This document shows positions 46,923-55,268 of a stretch of DNA of 60,784 nt, piece by piece. Made by a program: the position numbers and the translations under genes. Positions within the stretch are counted from its first letter, which is position 1, and every line of letters begins with the position of its first letter. The DNA is from Pelagibacteraceae bacterium AG-337-I02 (GTDB lineage Bacteria; Pseudomonadota; Alphaproteobacteria; HIMB59; GCA-002718135). The notes under the pieces are model-generated. The model was not told the origin of the DNA, searched no databases, and was given only the letters and a program-made list of their open reading frames with translations. The stretch lies in contig QBZY01000007.1 in assembly GCA_003282155.1 (NCBI GenBank), positions 1 through 60,784 of the forward strand, written 5' to 3'.

Positions 46923-49088
46923 TTATTCTATGCTGATTGAGTTGGATGATAATGTTCCATCTTGAGCAATAAAACCAATCATCCCTGACTCAAATGAATT
47001 ATCTTTATCTTGTGTCTCAATTAAAAGTTTTCCATCTACATAACCAGATAATTTATTTCCATTAATTGCAAATCGTAATTCATAATCTTTATAAAATTCA
47101 AAATTGAAATCTACTTCTTTTAACGTTTTGAGTTCATAAAACATTTTATTTATCTGTAATTTATTTTTTGAAGTTAATTCTAAAGAATAATACCTTTTTA
47201 CACCTTGGGATCTTATCACTAATCCTCCAGCTGATGCTAAAGGAAAATTCACTTTAGAAGAAACAGAATAATCCTTCCAAGAAGATGAACCCTGTAAAAT
47301 ATGCCCCCTTCCTACACCGTTAATTATTTTAAAAGACTCCATCCATCTATATTGCCACTTATCAACATCGTTAACCCATGCTCTTTTCCATAATTGACCA
47401 TAAAATTCTTGGTTGAAAAAATAACCATTTTTTGCAGCATTTTCTATATGTTCAGGTCTTTTTAAAGTTGTTCTTGGTGTACCTTCAATATCAAGATAAT
47501 TAATTAACAGCTTACCTGAAGTATTTGTATCTGAAGAAATTACAAATCCAATTTGTCCAATTGGATTAGAAAATGTATCTGGGACAGTCCAATCAATAGA
47601 TTTTACTTCATTATTTGAAAGTTCATATTGCTCTGCATCTACTTCTTTTAGTTTATCTTCTTCTCCCCAATATTTTATAAATAAAGTAACTTTTATATTA
47701 TTTTTACTTTTAGAAATTATTTCAGTTTTAATTTTTTGACCAGTATAAACTATTGGACATCCAACAAAATCATAATGAAAAAATTTCTGCCTCTGAACAC
47801 CTTTTAATTCAGTAAACCAATCTGGGAAAAAAGTATCTACATATACAACACTTGAATGACCAATTGATAAATTAGAAAAGTCAATTTCTAGAGCTCTTTG
47901 ACCAATTTTTGATTCATAAGCAACATTTGCAATTCTAGTATTAAGATTATTATCATTTAATTTATTGACCTTCCAAGCCTGAGTAGAATCAGGCATTTCA
48001 AAATTGTATCTTGCATTATCTTTTATTAAATTATTTTCCAAGCCGTTAATCCGTCTTGTAATATTTACAATATTTTGACTTTCTCTAAGAGCATCAGTCA
48101 TTGTTTCCGCTCCGTTACTAGTAGGAAGATAAATTGTATCATTAACTGGAGAAATATAATCAGGACCATCTTTTATACATTCGAGTCCATTTTTAATTCC
48201 AAGAAAACATCCTACATTTCCAGAATTACAATCTGTATCCCATCCTGAAGTATTAACAATCATTAAAGATTTTTGAAAATTATCATCGCCAAATAATAAT
48301 GCTAAAATAATTAATGCATGATTTGGGACAATATGAACACCACCTATGAATTTTTCATATCCATAGATATCATCTATTTTTTCTCTTGCTTGCTCCCAAT
48401 CTAAATTTCCTGAGCTCCAATCTTGAATATCAGATATAAGTTTAAAAATTGTTGAATCTTTTGGAATATATCTTTTGCAATGCTCAATAATTTTTTTTGT
48501 ATCTTTTTCTATAAAAGCCATGGCCTCCATTGCAGCAACAACTTGAGCTGCATATACTGACTCACCATCGTGGCTAACACTCCCTGCTTTTTTAGCAAAA
48601 TCGGCTGCTTGATCTGGATCTCCTGGTGAAACTAGACCCCAACCATCAATAAAGATCTGAGCACCTATTTGTTCGGCAACAATTTTACCATTTGTTTTAA
48701 TAGATCCACTATCAGGAGCATGAATACCCTGCTTTAAATTTTGATAAGCAGTATCTTCTGATGACGTACCTTTACCACCCCACCATAAAACAGCCTGGTT
48801 TTCTAAACAATAATTTAACCATGTTTGACCGATTTGCTTGGAAGAAATATTTTTATCAAAATTAAAATCTTTTAAGGCGTTTATAAATCTAAATGTTCCA
48901 GTTAAATCATCATCGGTTATTTGAATAGGCATGTTTAATTTATCATTTACATAATAATTAATTGGCCCTAATTCCTTTGTAATTCTATCATACCACCAAC
49001 CTTCAAAAGGTCTGCCAAGATAGACACCTATGATTTTACCTAAAACACCTGAATAAACTTTCTCCTGATATTCTTTATTAAGTTCCAT
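46923..49088 (-). CDS. ADP-ribosylglycohydrolase-family protein, paralogue 4
   Basis: Tandem paralogue of 721 residues, the first transcribed, 15 bases after the permease gene. Motifs QITDDDLTGTF and NTSGWDTDCNSGNVGC are intact. It carries WWGGKGTSSEDTAYQNL like paralogue 1. The C-terminal part contains KDYSVSSKVNFPLASAGGLV followed by VIRSQGVKRYYSLELTSKNK. GGAGG lies 4 bases before the ATG. Role inferred: hydrolysis of a glycosidic bond in a compound brought in by the adjacent importer. Confidence 0.85.
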   Translation of the reverse strand: MELNKEYQEKVYSGVLGKIIGVYLGRPFEGWWYDRITKELGPINYYVNDKLNMPIQITDDDLTGTFRFINALKDFNFDKNISSKQIGQTWLNYCLENQAVLWWGGKGTSSEDTAYQNLKQGIHAPDSGSIKTNGKIVAEQIGAQIFIDGWGLVSPGDPDQAADFAKKAGSVSHDGESVYAAQVVAAMEAMAFIEKDTKKIIEHCKRYIPKDSTIFKLISDIQDWSSGNLDWEQAREKIDDIYGYEKFIGGVHIVPNHALIILALLFGDDNFQKSLMIVNTSGWDTDCNSGNVGCFLGIKNGLECIKDGPDYISPVNDTIYLPTSNGAETMTDALRESQNIVNITRRINGLENNLIKDNARYNFEMPDSTQAWKVNKLNDNNLNTRIANVAYESKIGQRALEIDFSNLSIGHSSVVYVDTFFPDWFTELKGVQRQKFFHYDFVGCPIVYTGQKIKTEIISKSKNNIKVTLFIKYWGEEDKLKEVDAEQYELSNNEVKSIDWTVPDTFSNPIGQIGFVISSDTNTSGKLLINYLDIEGTPRTTLKRPEHIENAAKNGYFFNQEFYGQLWKRAWVNDVDKWQYRWMESFKIINGVGRGHILQGSSSWKDYSVSSKVNFPLASAGGLVIRSQGVKRYYSLELTSKNKLQINKMFYELKTLKEVDFNFEFYKDYELRFAINGNKLSGYVDGKLLIETQDKDNSFESGMIGFIAQDGTLSSNSISIE

Positions 49089-49103
49089 CTTCCTCCCATT
49101 GAA

Positions 49104-49946
49104 CTAACCTTTTGTTGCTCCACTGGTTAAACCAGCAATGAAACGTCTTTGAAAAAACATAAATAAAATAGCAATTGGTGCAGCCATTAAAATGGAGGCT
49201 GCGCTTACCAATCCATAATCATTTGCAAATCTACTTTGAAATGTAAATAAAATTGAGGAAATGGGTTTGTATTCATCAGTAATAATAAAAGTAATAGCAA
49301 ATAAAAACTCATTCCAAACTGTTAATGATACAATAAGTGCAGTTGTTAAAAAAACTGGCCAAGAAAGAGGTAGGGCAACCCTTGTAAACAATTGCATTAC
49401 GGAAGCTCCATCTAGCTTAGCAGCTTCAAAAAGTTCTGTAGGTAATTGCAACATATATGATCGAATTAAAAAAGTTGCGAATGGAGCATTTAAAGCGCTA
49501 TAAATTATTATTAAACCAATCCTTGTGTCTAGGAGGTATAAGGTTTTCCACATTAAAAATAATGGTAAAATAAATAATTGAGCAGGAATACTTATTCCAA
49601 CTAAAAGATATAAACCAACAACAATTGTTTGAATTCCTTTTGGGTTTAAAACTGCCAAACTGAAAGCAGCTAAACCTGAAACAGTCAAATTTAATATTAA
49701 AGTTCCAATAACTAAGGTGAGTGAATTTGTAAATATTTGAGTATAATTTCCATTCACCCATGCATCATAATAATTCATTAATCTTATTTCATTTGGAAAA
49801 CCTAAAGGATTTGCTCCAAATTCAGAAGATGGTTTTATAGAATTAAAAGCTAAAACTAGTAATGGTAAAATAATTGTTGAAGCCATAAAAATCAAAATAG
49901 CATGATTTATATAGCTCGATCTTTGTCTAAATCTTGCAGTCGCCAT
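49104..49946 (-). CDS. sugar ABC transporter permease (MalG-type)
   Basis: Inner-membrane channel subunit of 280 residues with six helices. The cytoplasmic coupling motif ELFEAAKLDGASVMQLFTRVALPLSWPVFLTTAL is the MalG/UgpE-type EAA loop. FLIRSYMLQLPTELFEAAKLDG is diagnostic of carbohydrate-family permeases. It follows the partner permease by 8 bases. No ATPase gene follows; the glycohydrolase genes come instead. Confidence 0.93.
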   Translation of the reverse strand: MATARFRQRSSYINHAILIFMASTIILPLLVLAFNSIKPSSEFGANPLGFPNEIRLMNYYDAWVNGNYTQIFTNSLTLVIGTLILNLTVSGLAAFSLAVLNPKGIQTIVVGLYLLVGISIPAQLFILPLFLMWKTLYLLDTRIGLIIIYSALNAPFATFLIRSYMLQLPTELFEAAKLDGASVMQLFTRVALPLSWPVFLTTALIVSLTVWNEFLFAITFIITDEYKPISSILFTFQSRFANDYGLVSAASILMAAPIAILFMFFQRRFIAGLTSGATKG

Positions 49947-49954
49947 TTATAATT

Positions 49955-50833
49955 TTATACCTCCCAACCCATCCGCCTTAAAATTGCAAAGAAACCTACT
50001 ATAATACCAACGTAGAAGAACATCATAACACCTATAGTAGATGCGTAACCAACATTCATTCGTTGAAAGGCTTGCGAGTACAGATGGTTTGCTACAACTT
50101 CTGAGCTGTATGCTGGCCCACCCATTGTTAAAATATATACATAGTCAAATGTAGGGACAGACCAGATAATTATAATTATTAAAGATAAAACAAAAATTGG
50201 TCGTATCATTGGTAAAGTAATATATCTAAATTTTTGAAATTTTGTTGCTCCTTCAATATCTGCTGCTTCGTAGAGAGAGTCATCAACTTGATACATTCCA
50301 GTTAAATAAATAATAACTAAGAAGCCCCAGAAATGCCACATATCTACCCAAGCAACAGCGTATAAGGCAGTCTCCTTCATAGCAAAAGGTGACTTAGCAA
50401 GAAAATCAATACCTTGATTTTCAAACCAACCTCCTAAACCATGTCTTGGATGGAATATGTATCTCCAAATCAAACAGTTAACGATACTAGCTAGAATGTA
50501 TGGAAAAAAATATACTAGCCTATAAAAAAGTTGTCCTCTTTTTATTCCAGTTAAAAGATATGCTATAACAAGTGCAACGATTACTGGTATTGTCAAAAAC
50601 ATTACTGTCCAAATTATATTGTGTTTAACTGCTTTCTTGAAAACACGATCTCTAAATAATTCTTGAAAGTTTTCTAACCCAACATAATTTATTCTGCCAA
50701 ATCCATTCCAGTCGGTTAAACATAACAATAAACTAAGTATCGATGGAAATGCTACCACGAAGAAATGAATAAATATAACTGGAAATAAAAAATACCAGGA
50801 AATTGCATTTATACTTGTTAAAAATTTTGGCAT
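49955..50833 (-). CDS. sugar ABC transporter permease (MalF/UgpA-type)
   Basis: Channel subunit of 292 residues with six helices. SLYEAADIEGATKFQKFRYITLPMIRPIFVLSLI is the EAA loop, and GLENFQELFRDRVFKKAVKHNIIWTV is typical of MalF/UgpA relatives. It forms the heterodimer with the MalG-type permease. A 26-bp palindrome separates it from the binding-protein gene. Confidence 0.93.
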   Translation of the reverse strand: MPKFLTSINAISWYFLFPVIFIHFFVVAFPSILSLLLCLTDWNGFGRINYVGLENFQELFRDRVFKKAVKHNIIWTVMFLTIPVIVALVIAYLLTGIKRGQLFYRLVYFFPYILASIVNCLIWRYIFHPRHGLGGWFENQGIDFLAKSPFAMKETALYAVAWVDMWHFWGFLVIIYLTGMYQVDDSLYEAADIEGATKFQKFRYITLPMIRPIFVLSLIIIIIWSVPTFDYVYILTMGGPAYSSEVVANHLYSQAFQRMNVGYASTIGVMMFFYVGIIVGFFAILRRMGWEV

Positions 50834-50849
50834 AATTTTTATTATTTTT

Positions 50850-50875
50850 AATAAGGGGAAATATTTCCCCTTATT
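50850..50875. repeat. 26-bp perfect palindrome between binding-protein and permease genes
   Basis: AATAAGGGGAAAT (50850-50862) is followed at once by its exact reverse complement (50863-50875). In RNA it would form a stem with a small loop, 12 bases after the binding-protein stop. No strong T-run follows, so it may protect the upstream mRNA end or attenuate read-through, giving more binding protein than permease, rather than stopping all transcription. Confidence 0.75.
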
Positions 50876-50887
50876 TAAATTTTTAAA

Positions 50888-52213
50888 TTATCTTTTTCCA
50901 ACTGGAACTAGTGCATCGTCTTCACGTGCTTGGTCCCAAAGTCTTTGAGATTCTTCCATAAATTCAAGTGGAGTAATATCTCCAGCCCAAACCACTTCCA
51001 TATCCTTCCAAATATGAACACCAGGATCATTTGGATAGAATGTCCATGTTGTGTATCCATAGTTTCCAGAGTCAGAAGCTTCTGCGAATTCAGTTAAGAA
51101 TCTTTTTTGTCTAGGATCAATATTAGGATCAAAGTCAGCATCAGTATATTTTAGTGGCAACAACCAAGCGCCATAACCTAAGCTACCAGTAACCTTAAGA
51201 GCTCTTGCTTTATCAGAAAGAATCCAGTCAATTACTTTTGCAGCTCCATCAGCATTTTTAGATGATGAATTAATTGACATTGTTCCACCTGTTGCAAGTT
51301 GGTAATTAGGAGCACCTCCTGCCTGAGAATTCAGAATTGGTAAAGGATTCCAATCCCAATCATCAGAAGATTCTCCAAAATTTGTTGCCGTTACATTGAA
51401 ACCCCAAGTTCCAATCATGAGCATCGCAGAACCTCTAGTAGCAAACTCGTTATTAAAATCATCCCAATCTAGAGAATAATATGTCTCTAAATTCCCAGAC
51501 CAATAACCTTCATCTACCATGTGTTTTCTTAAAAGTTCAATTGCTTCTACAAACTCTGGATCAGTCCACTTTTTTTCACCAATTAACGCTTTATAGACAT
51601 TATCTGGTCCAGCATAAGTGTTGAAATAGTTGCCTACTAAATGTTCGTGAGTTGGCTGCCATCCAGCAGAACCATAAGCGTAAACATTCATTCCCTTAGC
51701 TTTGATTTTAGCAGCTAAAGATTCAACTTCTTCTAAAGTATTTGGTGTGCTCCATCCATTTTCTTCAAACAAAGTTTTATTATAAAAATAAATCATTGTT
51801 TCATAGTTTTTTGGAATTGAATATAATTCACCATCAAATACTCCTGAGTTGTAAGCCCAACCTAGAAGTTTATCTTGCCAACCATATTGATCTGCATACT
51901 CTTGCATAGATTTTACAAGACCTGCATCTTGGTAAATTTTAATGTAAGAAGCTCCGGGTGTATCAAACATGTCCGGTCCACTTCCAGATAAAAGAGCTGG
52001 TCTAATAGTATCATTAATGTCTTCTTTGAATACACATTCTAATTCTATTTCATCTTGTTCAGCATTAAAAGCATCACACATCATTTCTTGAACTGTAGGG
52101 TCAGTATCTGCACTACTTTCCATCCACCAAACTACTTTAGTGGCAGCAAATGTTGAAGTTGCGAAAAAAGCTGTAAGAATAAAAGTTAAAAAAATATTTA
52201 AAATTTTATTCAT
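50888..52213 (-). CDS. sugar ABC transporter substrate-binding protein (family 1)
   Basis: Periplasmic binding protein of 441 residues. A signal peptide MNKILNIFLTFILTAFFATS..FA precedes mature ATKVVWWMESSADTDP. The extracellular solute-binding family 1 pattern is clear: LLSGSGPDMFDTPG, YSIPKNYETMIYFYNKTLFEENGWSTPNTLEEV and FATRGSAMLMIGTWGF. Many tryptophans suit carbohydrate stacking. I start at the third ATG (52213), because GGAGG sits 5 bases before it; the earlier ATG at 52225 overlaps that Shine-Dalgarno. It heads the importer and glycohydrolase gene series. Confidence 0.92.
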   Translation of the reverse strand: MNKILNIFLTFILTAFFATSTFAATKVVWWMESSADTDPTVQEMMCDAFNAEQDEIELECVFKEDINDTIRPALLSGSGPDMFDTPGASYIKIYQDAGLVKSMQEYADQYGWQDKLLGWAYNSGVFDGELYSIPKNYETMIYFYNKTLFEENGWSTPNTLEEVESLAAKIKAKGMNVYAYGSAGWQPTHEHLVGNYFNTYAGPDNVYKALIGEKKWTDPEFVEAIELLRKHMVDEGYWSGNLETYYSLDWDDFNNEFATRGSAMLMIGTWGFNVTATNFGESSDDWDWNPLPILNSQAGGAPNYQLATGGTMSINSSSKNADGAAKVIDWILSDKARALKVTGSLGYGAWLLPLKYTDADFDPNIDPRQKRFLTEFAEASDSGNYGYTTWTFYPNDPGVHIWKDMEVVWAGDITPLEFMEESQRLWDQAREDDALVPVGKR

Positions 52214-52315
52214 CATTTCCTCCATTTAATATGAAATCTATACTATAAATAGGAATCCTGTAAATCTATTTATGCAAGATTTTAATAGAAAAAATATAGA
52301 AAAAAGCTAAATCGC

Positions 52316-52330
52316 GACAAATAATTTGTC
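52316..52330. promoter_or_regulatory. operator-like palindrome upstream of the sugar importer
   Basis: GACAAAT A ATTTGTC is a perfect 7-bp inverted repeat with one central base, about 100 bases upstream of the binding-protein start in the divergent spacer. Its size fits a dimeric regulator. No regulator gene is adjacent to suggest which family. On the minus strand TTTACA, 16 bases, TATAGA (about 52265-52238) could be the promoter between it and the gene. Confidence 0.4.
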
Positions 52331-52443
52331 TAGAGCATAAATATCATCTGATCCCTAATTAAACTTAAAAAATAGTTAAAAGAAAAATAAAAAATAACTA
52401 TTAAAAAAATTGCTATTAGGGACCAAATTATGAATTTTATCAT
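52330..52443 (-). CDS. candidate 37-residue single-membrane-span peptide
   Basis: Small open frame in the 310-base divergent spacer: MIKFIIWSLIAIFLIVIFYF then SFNYFLSLIRDQMIFML. It consists of one strongly hydrophobic helix and a short polar segment with Arg-Asp. No Shine-Dalgarno is visible, and AT-rich noncoding sequence can produce such frames by chance. Its end touches the operator-like palindrome and it contains the nested inverted repeats. Function unknown and reality uncertain. Confidence 0.28.
   Translation of the reverse strand: MIKFIIWSLIAIFLIVIFYFSFNYFLSLIRDQMIFML
52352..52422. repeat. nested inverted repeats in divergent spacer
   Basis: Outer arms TCCCTAAT (52352-52359) and ATTAGGGA (52415-52422) enclose inner arms AATAGTTA (52371-52378) and TAACTATT (52395-52402). 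Both arm pairs are perfect. They could form a two-tier hairpin or two operator half-site pairs between the aldolase and the importer operon. The rest of the 310-base spacer is AT-rich, with TATAAT at 52483-52488 as a possible -10 for the aldolase gene. Confidence 0.45.
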
Positions 52444-52523
52444 TTTATAGTTTTTATAAATTAAATAATGATTAAGGATAATTATAATATAATATAAAAA
52501 ATTATTAAATTCTAATCATAATT

Positions 52524-53312
52524 ATGAAAAATAAGTTATTTGATATTTGGAAACAAGATAAATCATCTATCAATGCATGGCTTTCAATACCTAATTCGTT
52601 TACTGCTGAGGCATTTGGAAAAATGGGTTGGGATTCAGTAACTATAGATATGCAACATGGTCAGAATGATTATTCAAGTTCAATTGCGATGATTCAAGGA
52701 TTATCAAATAGTGATACAGTACCCATGACAAGAGTTCCATGGAACGAGCCAGGTATTATTATGAAAATGTTAGATTTAGGTGTTCAAGGAATTATTGCAC
52801 CAATGATTAATACAAAAGAGGACTGTGAAAAGTTTGTTTCATATTGTTATTATCCTCCTATAGGTCAAAGAAGTTTTGGTCCTATGAGAGCGCAAGTAGT
52901 TTATGGTTCAAATTACTATCAACACGCTAATGAAAATATCGTAAGTTTAGCAATGATAGAAACGAAACAAGCTGTAGAGAATTTAGATGCTATTCTTTCG
53001 GTTCCACATTTGACTGGTATCTATATTGGACCTGCAGACATGAGTTCTTCTTATGGCTTACCGCCTAAATTTGATGTTCGTGAAGATCCAGTATTTTCAA
53101 ACATTAAGATGATTGCAAAAAAAGCAAAAGAGAAAGGAAAGATTGCAGGTATCCATAATGGATCAGTAAAGTATATGAAAGAAATGATGGAATATGGTTT
53201 TCAATTTACTACTTTACTTTCCGATTTTAGAATGATGACATCTCATGCTGAAAGTTTATTAAAAGAATTGAAAGATGTAGATACTAAATCTGATAATACT
53301 AGCGCATATTAA
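52524..53312 (+). CDS. HpcH/HpaI family aldolase
   Basis: Class II pyruvate-type aldolase of 262 residues, which splits 2-keto-3-deoxy or 4-hydroxy-2-oxo acids into pyruvate and an aldehyde. Catalytic and metal residues are His45 in DMQHG, Arg70 in TRVPW, Glu146 in AMIETKQAVENL and Asp172 in GPADMSSSYG. GIIAPMINTKEDCEKFV fits the family too. It is divergent from the sugar importer, so it probably serves the same catabolic route. No clear Shine-Dalgarno. Confidence 0.92.
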   Translation: MKNKLFDIWKQDKSSINAWLSIPNSFTAEAFGKMGWDSVTIDMQHGQNDYSSSIAMIQGLSNSDTVPMTRVPWNEPGIIMKMLDLGVQGIIAPMINTKEDCEKFVSYCYYPPIGQRSFGPMRAQVVYGSNYYQHANENIVSLAMIETKQAVENLDAILSVPHLTGIYIGPADMSSSYGLPPKFDVREDPVFSNIKMIAKKAKEKGKIAGIHNGSVKYMKEMMEYGFQFTTLLSDFRMMTSHAESLLKELKDVDTKSDNTSAY

Positions 53313-53319
53313 TAGTCAC

Positions 53320-55134
53320 TCAATTACTCACTAAATCATCTTCCATTTTAATTAATTCATACCATCGATTTTCTTTTATATTGAGATCACTATTAAGAAT
53401 TTCCATTTTGGAAGTAATTTCTTGATAGCGTTCAAAATTTTCCAAATATAAGTTTGTATCCTTCAATTCATTTTTAATATCTTCTAATTCTTGTTGAATA
53501 TTTTTTATTTGGCTTGGAAGTTGTTCCAATTCATATTGAAACTTATATGATAATTTAGGTTTTGAATTCTTTACTTTGTTATTTTCTGAATATGATTTTT
53601 TTGTTTCATTATTTTTAGCAACTTGTTGATTTTCAGATTTTAAAAAATCACTATATCCTCCAAAAAACAATGATACATTTCCATCCTCTTTGAAATGTAA
53701 AATTTTATTTACAGTTTGATCTAAAAAATCTCGATCATGCGATACTATTAATAATGTTCCATTATAATTGGATAGCATTTCAGTTAATAGATCTAGTGTT
53801 TCTAAATCTAGATCATTTGTTGGTTCATCTAATATAAGTCCAGTCTTCGGATTAGCTAATACTTTTGCCAATAGCAATCTATTTTGCTCGCCTCCTGATA
53901 ATGTTTGTATCGTATGGTTAACGTTTTTAGGATCAAACTGAAAATCTTTTACATAGCTGCAGACATGCCTATCTCTTCCCTGAACTTTTAAATAGTCTCC
54001 TCCAGAGGGCACTAAAATATCTTTAATAGATTTTCTTCCATTAAGATCATTACGCATCTGATCAAAATAAGAAAATTCTAAATTTTTTTTCAACTTAATT
54101 TTACCTTTAGTAATTTTTATTTCATTAAGAATGGTACGTAGAAAAGTTGATTTACCACTCCCATTATTACCTAAAAGACCAATACGATCATTTTTTGAAA
54201 TTTTTATAGATAAATTTTTAAAAACAAATTCACTTTGATTTGGATATTTCACAGAAACTTCTTGAAGTTCAGCAATAAATTTCGATTGATCGGTAGATTT
54301 TTTAGAAACTTGTGGTCTTAAAGATTTAATTGCACTTCTGTAAGAAGCTTCATCCTTTTCTAATTGCGCTTTTAATTCTTTAGCTCTTTTTAATCTTTTT
54401 TCATTTCTCTTAACCCGCGCCTTTACACCTTTATTTGCCCACTCGAGTTCAATATTAACAAATTGCTTTCTATTTTTTAATTCTCTATATTCTTGATCGA
54501 GTAACTCTTCTGACCATTTGTCAAAATCCTTAAATCCCCTAGGGCTTATCCGTAATTTTCCTCTATCTATCCAAAAAACTTTATTCGTGAAATTACTGAG
54601 AAAAGTTCTATCATGACTAACACATATAATTGTCTTATTTAAATTGCGTAAATAACTTTCTAGCCATTCGATACATTGCAAATCCAGATGATTGGTTGGC
54701 TCATCTAATAACAAAACATCGGAATCATTTAATAAAGATCTAATTAAATAAACTTTTCTTTTTTGACCTCCTGAAAGATCTTCAACATTCGCAAGTTTAT
54801 CTAAATTGAGTTTATTGCAAAATATATCAACATAATGTATATTTTGTTCATTAAGTAAGTCTGAAAAATTCTCTTCAATGGTTTTGTTATCTAGTTTTTC
54901 AAATTTCTGATTAAAATATCCAACTTTAAGATCAGGGTAATTCCATAATTCTCCTGCATCTAAATCTTGATCACCATAAATAGTTTTCATTAAGGTAGTT
55001 TTTCCAACACCATTCTTGCCAACAAGTGCAATCATATCGCCCTTATGTAAATTTAGATTTAAATCTTGAAAAATTACTTTTTTCCCAAATTTAATTTCTA
55101 CTTCTCTGAGAGAAAATAATAAATCACTTACCAC
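53320..55134 (-). CDS. uup: ABC-F ATPase Uup
   Basis: Soluble protein of 604 residues with two ATPase domains and no membrane part. The first has GKNGVGKTTL, LSGGQKRKVYL and LLLDEPTNHLDL; the second has GNNGSGKSTF, LSGGEQNRLLLAKVL and LILDEPTNDLDL. Between them is the ABC-F linker (charged helices about 230-280). A C-terminal coiled coil (about 530-604) fits Uup, which acts on ribosomes and on DNA transactions. It converges on the aldolase gene with a 7-base gap. Confidence 0.92.
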   Translation of the reverse strand: MVSDLLFSLREVEIKFGKKVIFQDLNLNLHKGDMIALVGKNGVGKTTLMKTIYGDQDLDAGELWNYPDLKVGYFNQKFEKLDNKTIEENFSDLLNEQNIHYVDIFCNKLNLDKLANVEDLSGGQKRKVYLIRSLLNDSDVLLLDEPTNHLDLQCIEWLESYLRNLNKTIICVSHDRTFLSNFTNKVFWIDRGKLRISPRGFKDFDKWSEELLDQEYRELKNRKQFVNIELEWANKGVKARVKRNEKRLKRAKELKAQLEKDEASYRSAIKSLRPQVSKKSTDQSKFIAELQEVSVKYPNQSEFVFKNLSIKISKNDRIGLLGNNGSGKSTFLRTILNEIKITKGKIKLKKNLEFSYFDQMRNDLNGRKSIKDILVPSGGDYLKVQGRDRHVCSYVKDFQFDPKNVNHTIQTLSGGEQNRLLLAKVLANPKTGLILDEPTNDLDLETLDLLTEMLSNYNGTLLIVSHDRDFLDQTVNKILHFKEDGNVSLFFGGYSDFLKSENQQVAKNNETKKSYSENNKVKNSKPKLSYKFQYELEQLPSQIKNIQQELEDIKNELKDTNLYLENFERYQEITSKMEILNSDLNIKENRWYELIKMEDDLVSN

Positions 55135-55145
55135 GAATTTAAGTC

Positions 55146-55262
55146 TTATATAATTTTGTAATAGACAACAATAAAATCAAGGATCATAAATATAACAAAT
55201 AGTATTGCCACTCTGGTTAAAGACCATTGACCTTTAGGAAAAATAAAATTTAAAAATTTCAT
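55146..55262 (-). CDS. small single-span membrane protein (38 residues)
   Basis: MKFLNFIFPKGQWSLTRVAI followed by LFVIFMILDFIVVYYKII: a short basic cytoplasmic segment with a Trp, then one hydrophobic helix ending in charged residues. It starts 6 bases after the isomerase gene stop and ends 11 bases before the uup ATG, exactly filling the gap on the same strand. That fit supports it as a real gene. Function unknown. Confidence 0.5.
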   Translation of the reverse strand: MKFLNFIFPKGQWSLTRVAILFVIFMILDFIVVYYKII

Positions 55263-55268
55263 AACATT

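Noticed and set aside
40337..49088. Assembly artefact as explanation for the four-copy tandem array
   Set aside because: The copies differ throughout at protein level and in length (719-734 residues), so they are old paralogues rather than a repeated assembly segment.
53320..55134. Uup as the missing ATPase for the sugar importer
   Set aside because: It has two fused ATPase domains with an ABC-F linker and no transporter-ATPase regulatory domain; the family does not energise importers.
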